DNA of 64,000 nucleotides from Lasiosphaeria ovina. Taxonomy: Eukaryota > Ascomycota > Sordariomycetes > Sordariales > Lasiosphaeriaceae. The translations under genes were made by a program, and so were the position numbers. Within the stretch, counting starts at the first letter, position 1; each line of letters starts with the position of its first letter. The notes beneath the pieces were generated by a model. It saw only the letters and a program-made list of their open reading frames with translations. It ran no database searches and was not told where the DNA came from. Location of the stretch: contig JAULSN010000007.1 in NCBI GenBank assembly GCA_033439765.1, positions 2,914,001 through 2,978,000 on the forward strand, given 5' to 3'. Below are positions 11,856 to 23,600 of the stretch, piece after piece.

Positions 11856-12545
11856 ATGAAGTGGTGTATCCTGTTCGCTGTCTTTGCCAGCGCATTGGCT
11901 TCTGTTTTGCAAAGATCCGACCCCAGCTTTGACGTCAGACTAGTCGACGAGGGAGAGGCTTTTGTGAGCAAGAGGGAAAACGCTCCTCGAGGAAATGTAT
12001 ATCTCGTTATACAGCTCTATCAACAAATCTACTTTGGCCCGGGGCGCGAGGATGTCACTAATTATAACCACAAATGGCGCCAGCGGTATGTATTTCAAAT
12101 TGAGATATAATATTCCAACACCCCTCCCCCCCAAACTGTAACACGTTTGAATTCCTCGGATATCCTAACCATGAATTTCTACTATTGATAGTGCCTACTA
12201 ACTAAACACCCTTCGGCAAACAAGTCAAGTCCGTAGGGCTATCGCAAGGCACCTATTGCCGCTTTTATAAGTAGGGTGACACGCGGCACACGCCCACCCA
12301 TCTCTGTACTAACAATGGCGAGACTGTTGCGCTGACCCTTTCCACCACGGAGCACCAGGAGCGGTAATTGCGCCAACTCTAGCGCTTCATGGTGCGACCA
12401 TGTCGATCTCGTAGGAGCTAATTACAGCCGCGACACCGCTCCCGACCTCAGGACCGTGCCGCGCGGCTCGTGGTGCACGAACACCCCTGCCTTCAACCCT
12501 TCAAACAATATCGGCAGCTTCCAGTGTTGGGTGGCTACTATTTAA
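11856..12545 (+). pseudogene. Small cysteine-rich secreted protein, decayed
   Basis: The first exon (11856-12085) begins with a clear signal peptide (MKWCILFAVFASALASV) and a short propeptide-like stretch with KRE. A good donor follows at 12086. Downstream coding sequence is recognisable (GTYCRFYK, HLCTNNGET, GNCANSSASWCDHVD, GSFQCWVATI, then TAA at 12543-12545) but is broken. A TAG lies at 12272-12274 right after CRFYK, a one-base frame change lies near 12363, and no acceptor restores the frame after exon 1. An intact version would be a secreted protein of about 160 residues with six or more cysteines, possibly an effector. It lies inside inverted repeat pair C. Confidence 0.65.
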
Positions 12546-12873
12546 GCGCGCGGGAACCTGTCAGCTGAGACGGCAGTATGATACGTGAGAGGGGAAATAG
12601 GGCAGGGGGGATTGCTCGTTGGAAGAGTGGTGGTGCTTTGTGAAAGAAAGATGACATGGGATGGAGTTTTCTGCGTGGTTAGACGGACTGACAGAGGAAT
12701 TGAGCCGGTCATTAGTCCTTCTCCTATCATGATAATCGAGTAGGTGGATTGCAAATCAAGCTTGTGAACATACCCAAATACAGGCCGTATTCTAATTGGA
12801 TTGTTTCTGGACTTTTGAGATTTTCATGTATTTCTCCTTCAATCTAGATACATTAAACCTATGATAGATCTCA

Positions 12874-14520
12874 TCAAGCACTACTGCTGGCCATTTGCTG
12901 GATTGCCAGGTTTATCTGAAAACCGCCGATGAATACCTGGATCACGAACAGAACAAGGGAAAACCCGCCGAAGATCAAGACAGCCCAGAAGGTCCAGAAC
13001 CGGTGCGTGTCACGCCTGTCGAGCCAAAGGGCCTTGATAGTGTTGGGTGACTGGGCGATTACGAATTTCTGTAGAACCAGAAGCCTGGCGCCAAAGGCGG
13101 GGAAGTCGGATTCGGCCGAGTAAATCAGCTTTTCTGGACAAGCGTCGATGGTCTGGAACAGGCCACACTTTTTCGACTGCGTCCCGCACAGGTCGTCTAG
13201 GAGGGGGTCGCTGTGTTGGGTCGTCGAGCTTGACGGTGGCTTCATCTTCTGGTACTGGCTGACGGCTTTGTCATGCTGTCCAAAGATTAGGCGGTAGGTG
13301 CACAAAAGCTCTACGAACAAGTCCTGGTTCATTGGGCTGCGTGCTACCTCGGTCTCGAATACAGAGTCTGCGTCGCTACCCGCCGCGTCCCTAAATAATC
13401 TTGACCAGCGTTACGTTAAGCATTATGGCCAATCATTGAGACGCAAGAGGAATGAAGCACAGGGGTAACAGCGGGTGGGTCTAACTCACCGGTCGAAGAG
13501 GGTCCTTTCAGAGTTGCGGGGGATGGCCAACATGGCGCAGAACGATGGAAATCGGAAAAGCTTGAGCGTTGCCGTCCGCTCATCAAACTCAAGGTGCAGG
13601 GGAAAAGCATCAACCCATGCAATCTTGATGTTGGCAACTCGGACCATGGCTTGGCAGCTCATATTACTGCTCAATATTGTATCGTCGGGGTGGAATGGTC
13701 GGCTCTTCAGATCCTGGAGTGGGGGAGGGATAAACTGGCCGAAACGGCGGAGCAGAATCTGAAGTGGTAGGGCCATGTAGTCCCTAGTCAGCGGACACGA
13801 CAGTGACTTCCATGCCTTGCTGCGAAGGCGTTTGGTAGGGTTTGCTTGGTCGGTGAGATCCAAATTGAGCATGTTGTCAGATCTGGATGCCGTGGAGTGC
13901 TGGTTGGGAGGGGTTGTGAATAAAAAGGTGAGATGCCCAACGGCCCCAAAAACAGACAAGGCCTCTGACAAGAGTTTCTGAGGCAACGGAGCATTGGTTG
14001 TATTGGGGGTGTCAGGCATATCAGACATGTCGGATATATTGTCATGTGGGTTGTCATGTGCTTCGGTGGCGGATTCGCCGCTTGCACTTTGGCCACCAGC
14101 ACCACCCGGCATTGCCTCTGACTGGCGATCTAGGAAGCTGCATATTGCCGACAAGGACTGTTGGTCCGAGTTTAGACACTCGAAGATCTGTATGAAGGTG
14201 TTCCACTCGCGCTGCTCTTTGTCGTCACTGGCTGGCTGTCCATGATTGATAATGTTTCTCAGGTGTTCAAGGTACCACTTGCAATATCGCCGAAACTCAG
14301 CATTGTCATAAATACCATGGTCATTCTCATCGAGTCCATTGATGGAACCAAGAAGTCTAGTTTCTTGTTCATCAAACGCCGTGGCGGGGGGAATGTCTGG
14401 AGTAAGACGCTAGTCAGATTCATGAAGGTGCAAATATCTTCTCAGGCCAGCTATATGTAGATACTTACCTGAAGATTGGAGCCTTGGTTTCCACCCCTTG
14501 AGTGTATAAGCGTGGAACAT
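12874..14520 (-). CDS. Conserved fungal protein with C-terminal membrane helices, 491 aa
   Basis: Three exons on the - strand (14520-14469, 14396-13490, 13390-12874) join in phase. The N-terminal half is soluble and polar. It contains RRYCKWYLEHLRNI and EWNTFIQIFECLNSDQQS, motifs I associate with a family of uncharacterised fungal proteins. The C-terminus has a strong hydrophobic stretch (RFWTFWAVLIFGGFSLVLFV, about 40 residues from the end), likely one or two membrane passes. No enzyme motif is visible. It is the only intact gene between the inverted repeats at 10806 and 14884, and its start is about 280 bp inside the right repeat. Function unknown. Confidence 0.75.
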
Positions 14521-14801
14521 AATCAAGCGTCACCCGCAACATCTAAATGACATGGAATACGAAGATACTAACAAGGAGTCTGGTGCGTCTCATTTTGGCG
14601 TGGGTAGGAGGCACAGTCCGGAGGTTGGTTGTTTTGGATTAATTACAGGAACTCGGAGCGATCGACAAGCGTGGATTGTACTTCGAGAGCAGGAAGGGGG
14701 ATGGCCGTAGGCCTGGTAGACAGCTCAAGCAATGGGTAGAGGGGGGAAAAGACTTGGGGTGTAGAGCCCATAATAGGGGTCATACGAAATCGGGGGAATT
14801 T

Positions 14802-14884
14802 GGGGTTGGTATAGTTGCTGTTGCCTAGAGTACCAGACAACAGGTATCTGTTTGTCTGCTGGCGTAACGGCCCACCGTTACACC
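14802..14884 (-). repeat. Inverted repeat C, right copy
   Basis: The reverse complement matches 10806-10895: ggtgtaacggtgggccgttac, then cagcagacaaa, agatacctgttg, ctctaggcaacagca and ccaacccc. The GTAACGG/CCGTTAC hairpin is kept exactly while its loop differs by one base. The second hairpin has drifted on one arm. Confidence 0.65.
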
Positions 14885-15671
14885 TCCTGTGCCTCATCAT
14901 GCACCTTTATCTGCATCGGCCAGAAAGAGGGAGCTGATAGGTTGACAGGGCGCAAAGTGTCGCGCGCTAGCGGTCAAACTACTGCACTGCACGAAGAGGC
15001 TGGTGGATTCTCAACCCGCCCCCTTCCGGCTAGCCCCAAGGCTCTGTTCAACATCATTTAGTCAGACATAGCTGAAAATCTGGCTGACAAACGATTGGGT
15101 GGAAGGTAAGAGCTATGCATTTTATTGGGAGATCTTCCTCTTTTTTGAGGCTGCGGCCCACTCTCATATGAGGGGAAAGGGGTTTCAATTTTAACTCGTT
15201 GCTCTCAAAGGTGGTGGCCCGCCTCCTCCCCGACCACCCCATGTACCTGTTCCACCCTCCGATGGGCTGCAGATAGCAGCCGATTTAGAACCGCATCCGA
15301 TGAACTTGGGACTGTCCGAAATCCACTTCCCGTTCTTCCCGCCCCTTCACGTGGATTGACGGACTGGCCCATGCTAATTCTAAAGTACGTACCTTGGCAC
15401 ATCTGTGATCTAACACAATTAGACCGCGAAGGTTCTGTTCTTGCCATGTGACTTTAGAGCCGTCACAGCTTTGCCCCGTGGTCTGGGGCGGTGGGGGTGC
15501 TCTTGGTTGGCCTGCGAGAGAGGGCTTCAGCACTCATCGAGAAGCAAGTCTTTAGCCAAGTGAAGCTGAGCATGCTTTTGCTCTTGAGGCCGTTTCTGGG
15601 TTTGCGAGTAAGAACATGAATGAGTCGAGTTCTGGCGCCAAGAAAACGAGTGTGAACAATGCCGCCTAGAC
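14885..15671. other. Intergenic, nothing identified
   Basis: No coding exon, tRNA or repeat could be supported between the inverted repeat and the amidase stop codon. Confidence 0.4.
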
Positions 15672-17700
15672 TCACAACAGTTGAGGCGGCGGCTTTCTCT
15701 TCGTCATGGTTACGTGCCATGCACTCATGGCTTTCAGTATCTTGTCTTCTTGTCCGGCGCCAGTAATGATGCATGCACCAAACGCCCTCCCGTTTGTTGA
15801 TGAGTATCCAAGCGGCATAGTGCCCACTGGATATCCCGCCGCAGCAGCAATTGTGGGGATTCTGCCGTCCATTGGTCCGATAATGACATCCAGATCGAAC
15901 TCAGACAGAGTCTTGTCAATACCGTTGACACGGGCGGCATCACGAATCGTCTTCACGCCCAAGGCATATATCTCATCCGATAGAGTATCCTTCAGTGCAC
16001 CCTCGAGGAGTTGTTGACCTGGATACGCTAAGAAATATTGTGTAAGTCTTCTCCCAAGCTGTGCTGTGAGCAAGTCCTCGACTTACCTGATGGCAAAGCA
16101 ATGTCGGGGTTTTTCTTGTTGAACTCAACAATGTCGACCAATGATTTGATGTCCGTATCTTTATACCCCGTCAAGTACACGTTCCATGCCTTCTCGAAGT
16201 CATGATCTGAGTAGCGGTAAGTGTCAGGACCTTTGAAGTTGACCATGACCCCTGGGGACCTGGGGGCGGATTCACTTACTCCAAAGCTGGTCTAGTGCGT
16301 CTTCGCCGTCTAGAACAAGCTCGTCCATTGATGTCAAAGGTACCGGCTGCTCCACAGTACCGGCGCTTTTAGCGATGATGTCGGCGGCATCTGCAAGTGC
16401 ACGGTGCTGCTGCTCAATGAGAACCGGGTCTGGATCACAGATGAATGGGACGAAGGTCCACAATGTTGGATCAACAAACCCAACTCGTTGACCCTCCCAC
16501 GAGCCAGTGAGGGAGTCAGAGAAGTCGGTGTCATTTAAAAGAATGCCGAGCAGCGCCGCCAGATCTTGAGGTGTTCGAGCCATGCCGCCGATACTGTCGG
16601 TGAGTGAGCTCCATGGGGCAGTGCCCTCGGTTGGTATGAGCCCAACCGTGGCTTTGAGTCCATAGAGAGACGCCCTGTTGGCCGGCTGCACAATGGATCC
16701 ATCGGTCTCGGTAGCCAGAGCCAACGGAGAAAATCCGGCAGCAACGCCGGCAGCACTGCCTGAAGAAGATCCGGCCGGAGTCTACAGCTCGTCTGTTGAT
16801 TAGGTCGCTTGTCCGCCTCGCGTAATGAAAGAAGAGTCCTACCGTGTGGCCGAGAAGTTTCTCGCCTGGCTTGACGCCGCCGATGATATAGGGGCTCTGA
16901 GTTTGGCCACCCACGGCGGACCAGCCGGTAGTGATGCCAAAACCCTTCCATCCGGCCATTTCCTGCGAGAAGGCCGCGGTTAGAGCGCGACAGGAATCGT
17001 AGAGCCGTGAGACTCTTACCGAAAGATTTGCCTTTCCAATTATAATGGCACCTGCTTTGACAAGCTGCATGTTTTTAGCGCCGTGTCTCGTTGGTCGTAC
17101 CAAGTGGCAGGGACGTGACGAACCATGTCCACGACGGGGGCGTTCTTCTGTGCCACTGCGGATTTCAGTGCAGCAGAGCCAACACTGGTGGGCATTTGGA
17201 ACTCGGGTCCTGTCATGATATTGTCCTGCGGGGAGATTCGAGAGTCAGACACCATTGACGGTGGAGAGTGGGGGAGTGGGTGTGGGGCAGATTGGGGACA
17301 TTACTTTGATGGTGATGGGGATGCCATGGAGAGGGCTGCGGATGGCGCCTTGGGCGCGTTCCTCGTCGAGACGGCGAGCGATGGACAGCAGAACATCTCT
17401 CGGAGTGGTGGTGATGATGGCATTGAGGTTGAGGCCATTGGAATTGTGACGCTCGATCTGCGCAAGATGGGCTTCGACAATGTCCACCGAAGTCGTCTTG
17501 TGTGCGGCCAAGAGACCTTGCAACTCGGCGCAGTCCGTGGTGAGAATGTCGAAGGCCGGCTTGGAAGCCATGTTGGTGTACGAGTATGGAGCTGGTATAT
17601 CGAGCTTGGTGAAGTAAAACTGGGAAAACTGACGCTTCGCGTAACCAAGGGTTCCAACTACGGTTGCCGCTTGCAGAGCGACACGAGCGAAACGACGCAT
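15672..17700 (-). CDS. Amidase-signature-family hydrolase, 546 aa
   Basis: Seven exons (17700-17305, 17225-17124, 17064-17020, 16962-16843, 16781-16280, 16206-16087, 16027-15672) join in phase. The catalytic core is complete. The lysine is in HGIPITIK (K132, last codon of exon 1), the serine-glycine loop is GSSSGSAAG (225-233), and the nucleophile-region serine is in TETDGSIVQPA (S250). ATVGLIPTEG and SIGGMARTPQD follow as expected. Such enzymes hydrolyse amides (fungal acetamidase/GatA-like group); the substrate is unknown. The first 25 residues are basic then hydrophobic, so a targeting peptide is possible, and MASKPAFD at residue 44 is an alternative start. It is transcribed away from the CmcJ-like gene beginning near 18.1 kb, about 430 bp apart, so shared promoter control is possible. 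Confidence 0.88.
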
Positions 17701-18128
17701 TAAAATGGGATGTGAAAGTTCAAGAATCGTGCAGTTGTAACAAGAAGGAAGAATAAACTGCAAAGTCGGGCGGCGACGTGAAAGCTGCCAATTCAGGGTA
17801 GTAGCTTGGGATTTTAGGCAGCAACGTCCCCTGGGATCTCATTCCTGAGCAAAACCATGGGGGGAACAGTACAGGACAGCACAGAAGGGGAGGGGGCAGG
17901 TTTGTTGACAGAGAGAGAGAGCGCCCGGGCGGGGAATTGTTGCTCAGGTGGCGCATCTTTGAGACACGTAAGGAAAGCATGTACTGAACACCCATCTTCA
18001 TCCTTGCCCATATGATCACACCGTGCGACGGCGGCTGCCACGGGTTCTACGGCTTGCAGAAAGGCTGGAGCTGACAATAAAGCCGCCCAATCAATGCCGT
18101 GTGATAAGCGAAGAGGGGATCTGGGTGA

Positions 18129-19003
18129 GACTTGTTTGTCACGAAGTATGTGGCGACCTACAAGGCAGAGACTGAAGCTTTTTTGGGAGAGATGTTTGGC
18201 GCTGCCAAGGTGGTTTGCTACGATTTGCGGGTGAGTCTTTGCCGGCCAGCCAATCCCAGTTTCACACTCGAATCCTCGATTGAACAGCAATTGCCAGCTC
18301 CGTGAAAGCAAGTCCTACCGTCGCGAAAGTTTGGCCTCAACGGACCCCTTGCTGCTGGAAGGTCCTGCCCTCGGGGCACACACAGACATCACGGCTCGAT
18401 CCGGCCCAGAGATGATCAAGAACCGCCTCGGCACCGACGTATTCGAGGCTTATCGGACCCCGGAATACCGATTTCGGATCGTCAAGTATCTCCGAATCTC
18501 AATCCATTAACCAACCTTTCGTTGCTAATTAATACCGTCCAGCACATGGAGAAGCAGGAACGCTGTCTGCGAACATAACCCACTCGCGGTCTGTGACTAC
18601 CGCACCGTCGATCCCGAAGTCGACCTCATTGCCTGTGACAGGGTCATCCCAGAGAGGGCCGGCGAAGTATACTACATCCACCACAGCGAGAGGCAGCAAT
18701 GGGTATGTTGGTCGCCGTTTTGGAAACCTCGTATTCAGGCCACGATGCTGATTGTTCAGTGCTTCTTGAAAAACCAGACTGTGGACGAGATTGCCGTCAT
18801 GTTAATGTACGACAGCGAGCCAGGAAAGCAAGCCAAATGTAAGTCAAGAATGAACGGTCGAGATACGGCTGTATGCATTATTAATTGCGTTGACACGGTG
18901 AACAGACTGCCCTCATATCTCATTCAAGCATCTCGAGGCAAGGCCGGATGCACCAACAAGGCGGAGTGTGGAGACAAGATCAATTGTAATCACGAAGCGA
19001 TAG
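18129..19003 (+). CDS. CmcJ/AsaB-like family enzyme, 5' end missing or unrecognised
   Basis: Exons ending at 18230, then 18298-18485, 18543-18702, 18760-18838 and 18906-19003, splice in phase to a stop at 19001. Order of motifs: GEMFGAAKVVCYD, LLLEGPALGAHTD, FRIVNTWR, NPLAVCDYRTVD, IACDRVIPERAGEVYYI, RQQWCFLKNQTVDEI, MYDSEPGKQAK, CPHISFKH, RSVETRSIVIT. This succession is that of the fungal CmcJ-like/AsaB-like group (7-alpha-cephem-methoxylase P8 type), usually found in specialised-metabolite loci. Full-length members have about 80 more N-terminal residues. Upstream of 18129 the frame closes (TGA at 18126) and only a weak HGF-like stretch near 18040 remains, so the 5' exons may be lost. Listed as partial; it may be a pseudogene. 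Confidence 0.65.
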
Positions 19004-19369
19004 GACACAGGGCACAAATATCAGTGGCAGGTAATATGGAATTGAATGAGCGATTTAGCTTCTGGAATTGAACACACACTCGTTCACGCGTAACCGCGCC
19101 ATCACCAAGCCCATCTGTCCCTGATTGCAAAAGAATATGCGTGCTGTGGCCAGAATAACTTGACAGGGGGGGCTCTTCATGCTCGTCATCCACGACAACA
19201 ACTGTCCGAGATAGTTGGATGGGAAAGGTGGCAACACCAAAGAAGGGACTGTTACTCGGCAGACTTGAAGTGATGTGGATGTGCACAGTGGCGATGACTA
19301 GTAGGCTCTGGACAATATCGTCAGATCAGAAACTTGGTTTGGGACTCCCAAGATTGCTTTGTCTTACAT

Positions 19370-19618
19370 CTAGTAGCCACCAAGACCATTGGTGCCAAAG
19401 TCATGGCAGGCATGGGGGACAGAGACCAGCATCTGCCCTTTAGCAGATGGAGTAGAGGCGGGGAGGAAAGCTGGGTAGAACTTCTTCCAGGGCTGATCCT
19501 TCTCCGTCTGAGCCGGATACGGAGACTTGGCAATGTACTCCGAGTCGCGTTTGCTTAAATCCTGGGTGGAGAGCGACTCCATGCTGGTGGTCTTCATGAC
19601 GGTCTTGTGAGAAACCAT
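19370..19618 (-). CDS. Small hypothetical protein, 82 aa
   Basis: An open frame from the ATG at 19618 has polar, KTS-rich composition ending in HDFGTNGLGGY. No signal peptide, membrane segment or family motif is seen. There is no close paralogue in the window. It may be a chance frame. Confidence 0.25.
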   Translation of the reverse strand: MVSHKTVMKTTSMESLSTQDLSKRDSEYIAKSPYPAQTEKDQPWKKFYPAFLPASTPSAKGQMLVSVPHACHDFGTNGLGGY

Positions 19619-20631
19619 TTTGGAAGGCGAGGTGGTGATAAGTTGTAAGTTGAGCTTGGGATCTGTAATGGACGAGGGTTGACAACAATTGTGTCTCTGA
19701 GTTTGTTGGCACTGGAGCGGTAGACAGGGGAAAGAAGGGGCTAATACGGGCATGGCGTCCTTAAATGCCGCGCAATTACCTGTCTGTCTCCAACCTCCGA
19801 AATATCCTACCTTCGCCGCGGGCCACCCACATTAATCCGCGGTCTGTCCGATTGAGAGAAACACGAAATTCAACGTCATTCAGTTAGCCCAATAAGATCT
19901 CGGCTCAGTGTGAACTGCGTAGGCTGGCAGAGCCTCGCCTTGTATTTCTCTTGTACTAGTACCGCGTGCTCTGTCAAAATCCCGGCATAATCAGGAAGAA
20001 AGTGAAGGGGCGTTTGCATTTGCATGCCTCGGGTGCCACAGTAGCAGGGTCGACCTTGACTCTCACTGCAGGCAGACAGGTGCCACACGGGATATTATTC
20101 GCTCAAAATCTGTGGAAGAAGCCGTTGGCGAAGTGTGGATACGGCCAGACCAATAATAAGGCAGAACTAACGGATAAGGTGTCTAGTGACCCCGGCTGCT
20201 GTACTCCAGTCTCTCTACGGAAGATGGATTTTGACGGTGGTGTAACAATTTCACGGTGTAGAAGGTAACTAACTCTATTACCCCACCCCGGCAGCTGTAA
20301 TCAAAGGACCCGCTCTTTCACGCCAGTTGACAACAACTGTCACATTGGATTCACGAATTTCCATGGACGGGAGTGGTGGGTGCGCCGAGTATTAGTGTAT
20401 AGCAACGAAGGAGCCTCACATTTTCGGGGTTTTCGCAGTTCCCCACCTCTTTTTGTCCAAGAATTGGGCACTCCTCGTGCGACTGATTCTCGCCCACCGT
20501 CCCGTACTCGCAACTCCCATCCTTGACCCAAGTCTAACCTGTAATTACTCTGTTTGGCGCTGTTTGCGACCTGGCCCTCTTATTTAAATACCCCCGAAGT
20601 TGACTAATTCCTTGTTATTAACCGTGACGAA
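19619..20631. other. Intergenic, nothing identified
   Basis: No gene or repeat could be supported. A tatttaaata element at 20580, about 50 bp before the ATG at 20632, could be the TATA box of the NB-ARC/TPR gene. Confidence 0.4.
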
Positions 20632-23600
20632 ATGGCCGAAACACATTCATTACGGACGTCGGCTCGTACACTTAGCGATCACTTCTGGGATGATAATGAT
20701 AGCGGAGAAGACTCTGACTCGTGAGAAATGGGTTGTTGATACGTCTATCAAAGGACGAGACTATGCTGACAAACTGCTTGTTGAAGGAACCACAAACAGA
20801 TGCTCTCCGAAAGATGGCAAGCAGCCGTGAAGAAGGCACGGGCCACAGTGGGCGACGAAAAGTTCAAAGAAATCCAAAACTTTGACTCGGGCGACGCCCT
20901 CCTAGCAGACCTTAAGCGGAGACAAGTCAAGGCCGACAAAAAGAAAGCGAGTTTATACTCCAGGGTTACTACGTCAGTAACTATTCAAGTCTTTGCCAAT
21001 ATTGATTGCACCTTCTGATCCTTTCCTCGCAGCCACATGTATCCGTTTGTGAAGACTGTAAACGTAACAGCCGGGACTTTCATCCTCGCAATGGCACCTC
21101 ACTAACCCGAGCTTGTCGTGTTCTGGGGTCTCATCTACTTGACCATGACCGTGCGTATCTCCTGCGCGCAGAGCAATCAACTCTGTTTTCAGTTGTCTAT
21201 ATCTAACGCCATAGCCGACTTGAAGATATTAATGAAAAGCAAGACAAACTGGCTTAGTTACGTCGAGCGACTTGATAGAATCCGCCAAAGCCTGACAATT
21301 CTTAACTATTGCGTGAAAAACCCGACATTGACATCCCTACTGAGGAAATAAACACTGCCATCTTCAACGTATTCGACTCCCTAATCAGCTTCTGGTCCAA
21401 CGCCGTTGAATGGATGCACAAGAATCAGAACGGTGCGATGATACCATTTAGAGTGCCGCTTGCCGTTCGAGTGGCGGTTTCAGCTAATGCAAAGCCTGCA
21501 GAGCCCGCAGTTGGCGTCGAAAGCGACTTTGCCAGATCCATGAACCGAGTCGAGTCTTCTATCCAGCACCTGAAAGACCTGGCCCAGCTTGATAGCATGT
21601 CAAAGATGACTCTAAGGGACGCTCGTTTTGCCCGGCAGGATGATATGTTCTCCAGTCCTGATTTGGAGGAAGACGTGGCGCAGCTCTCAGTTGTCCTTTT
21701 GCCGCAGGCGGTCAACAATGCCGCCTTCTACGGCCGGGATGATGTTCTGTCGAAAATAGAATCCATCCTCGATCAGCCAGACTCTACAATGCCGACACTG
21801 CACTCGGTCCTTCTCCATGGAATGGGCGGCGTGGGAAAGTCGCAGACTGCCATGAACTATGCCCACACCAGGCAAGACAAATACCAAGTCATCTTGTGGA
21901 TCAGAAGCGAGACACCTCTTTCCTTGAACGCTAGCATGACGGAAATTGCCAGGCGTCTTTCATTTCCGGGCTCTGATTCCCCCGGAAGTGATGAGAGCAA
22001 CTTGAGCCACTTCCACAAGTGGTTGAGTCGACGAGCTGCAAGGAAAAATGGTAATTATTTCCGGTTTCGCCCATTCCGAGACCCGGTCCTTCTATGCTAA
22101 CGAGCTAATTATCTGTCCAATTATAGGCCCGCAATTGCTATTGATCTACGACAACGTGCCACAGATGGATGATAACCTTCAAAAGTACATGCCCAGGGCG
22201 CCAGGACACGTCATCATAACAAGCAGGAACCGACGAACCGAGTTTTCGGCTACGAGCAGCCTCATCTCACTGAGACCCTTTTCTGCCGAAGCAGGAGGAA
22301 TCCTTCTGAAAAGGCTTCTTAGATACCCCCAAAAGCAGCTGCTGGGAGAGGCCGATGAGAAGGCCACCACTGCCCTGGCGAAGGAGGTTGGCGGATTGCC
22401 TCTCGGAATACGACACATGGCCGGCTTGATGAATGAGCGAAGCGACAGTCCGGCATCCACATTCTATGACAAGTACATGAAGTTTCCCAGAGAACTGATG
22501 ATGCAAGCTGGGCCAGCGGTCGATTACGAAAAAGACATATCGCGGTCAGGCGACGAGCACCCACTTGACCGTGTCTGGACCATCAGCTTTGGCTCACTCA
22601 AGCTTCCTCAACGGACTCTTCTTGGCATTGCGTCTCTTCTCAGCCCAGACCAGATCCCGCAGTACTTATTTAGCGACAAGTGCTTGAAGGACGCACCTGT
22701 GGGCGACCTTCGACTGGTTTGCAGCGTTGTGGGGTAAGACTCCTTGTACTTCTCGCACGCGCTGTCGCTTTGCGCATGTTGGCATGGAATCATGGATGCT
22801 GAGACTGATCTTCATTAGCTTGGACATGTCGCTTGTTGGCCTTGCCAATATTGCTCTCATCGACCGAAACTCGGACCCTTTTTCAATCCATCGACTTGTC
22901 CAAGACGCCTTCAGGCACTGGTGTGATGAGAAAGAGCTGTCCCAACACTTTGCATCTGCGGTCCATCTCGTCCACCAGTTCTTTCCCCGTCAAGTCAACG
23001 GGCGTCCGATGCATGATTGCTGGAATAGGTGCAGAGAACTGATTCAGCATGGCCAAATTTTGGCAGACCGGTTTGAGGAAATGCGAAAGAGGTGGCCGGA
23101 CATTGAAGCGCCACCTAGTCTGGTGGAATTGCTCAAGAGCTGCGCGTGGTATGTGCCCTAACTACCTAGGTAGCAGGCGGCCTCCGAGTTCTGTTATTTG
23201 AAACTAACTGTATTCTACTACCAGGTACCTATTCGAGATGGCCGACCACCATTCCACCATACGACTGCTTGAGATTGCCATTTCAGCATGCCCGGACACG
23301 CAGTCTGAGCTGTATGCGCATTTGCAGAATACCATCGGATGCTGCAGCTTTGAGCTAAGCGACTTGCGCCGCTGCCGGCAAGTGTGGGACAAGGCACTTG
23401 CCATCCGCCAGACATGGGCGAAGAAAAAGATCCCCGGGGCAGAAGAAGAGTTGGCAAACCAGCTGAACAATTATGGGAACCTCGAGTCTGCAGAGGGTCA
23501 CTACGACCCGGCAATGAGGTACTTCGATCAGGCAAAGGCTATCCGCCTCCGTCTCGGCAATGAAGCCATCGTCCCGCTCGGCGTTACATACATGACTACA

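Noticed and set aside
17125..17703. 192-codon open frame on the + strand
   Set aside because: It is antisense to the amidase exons 1-2, whose catalytic motifs and splice sites are clear.
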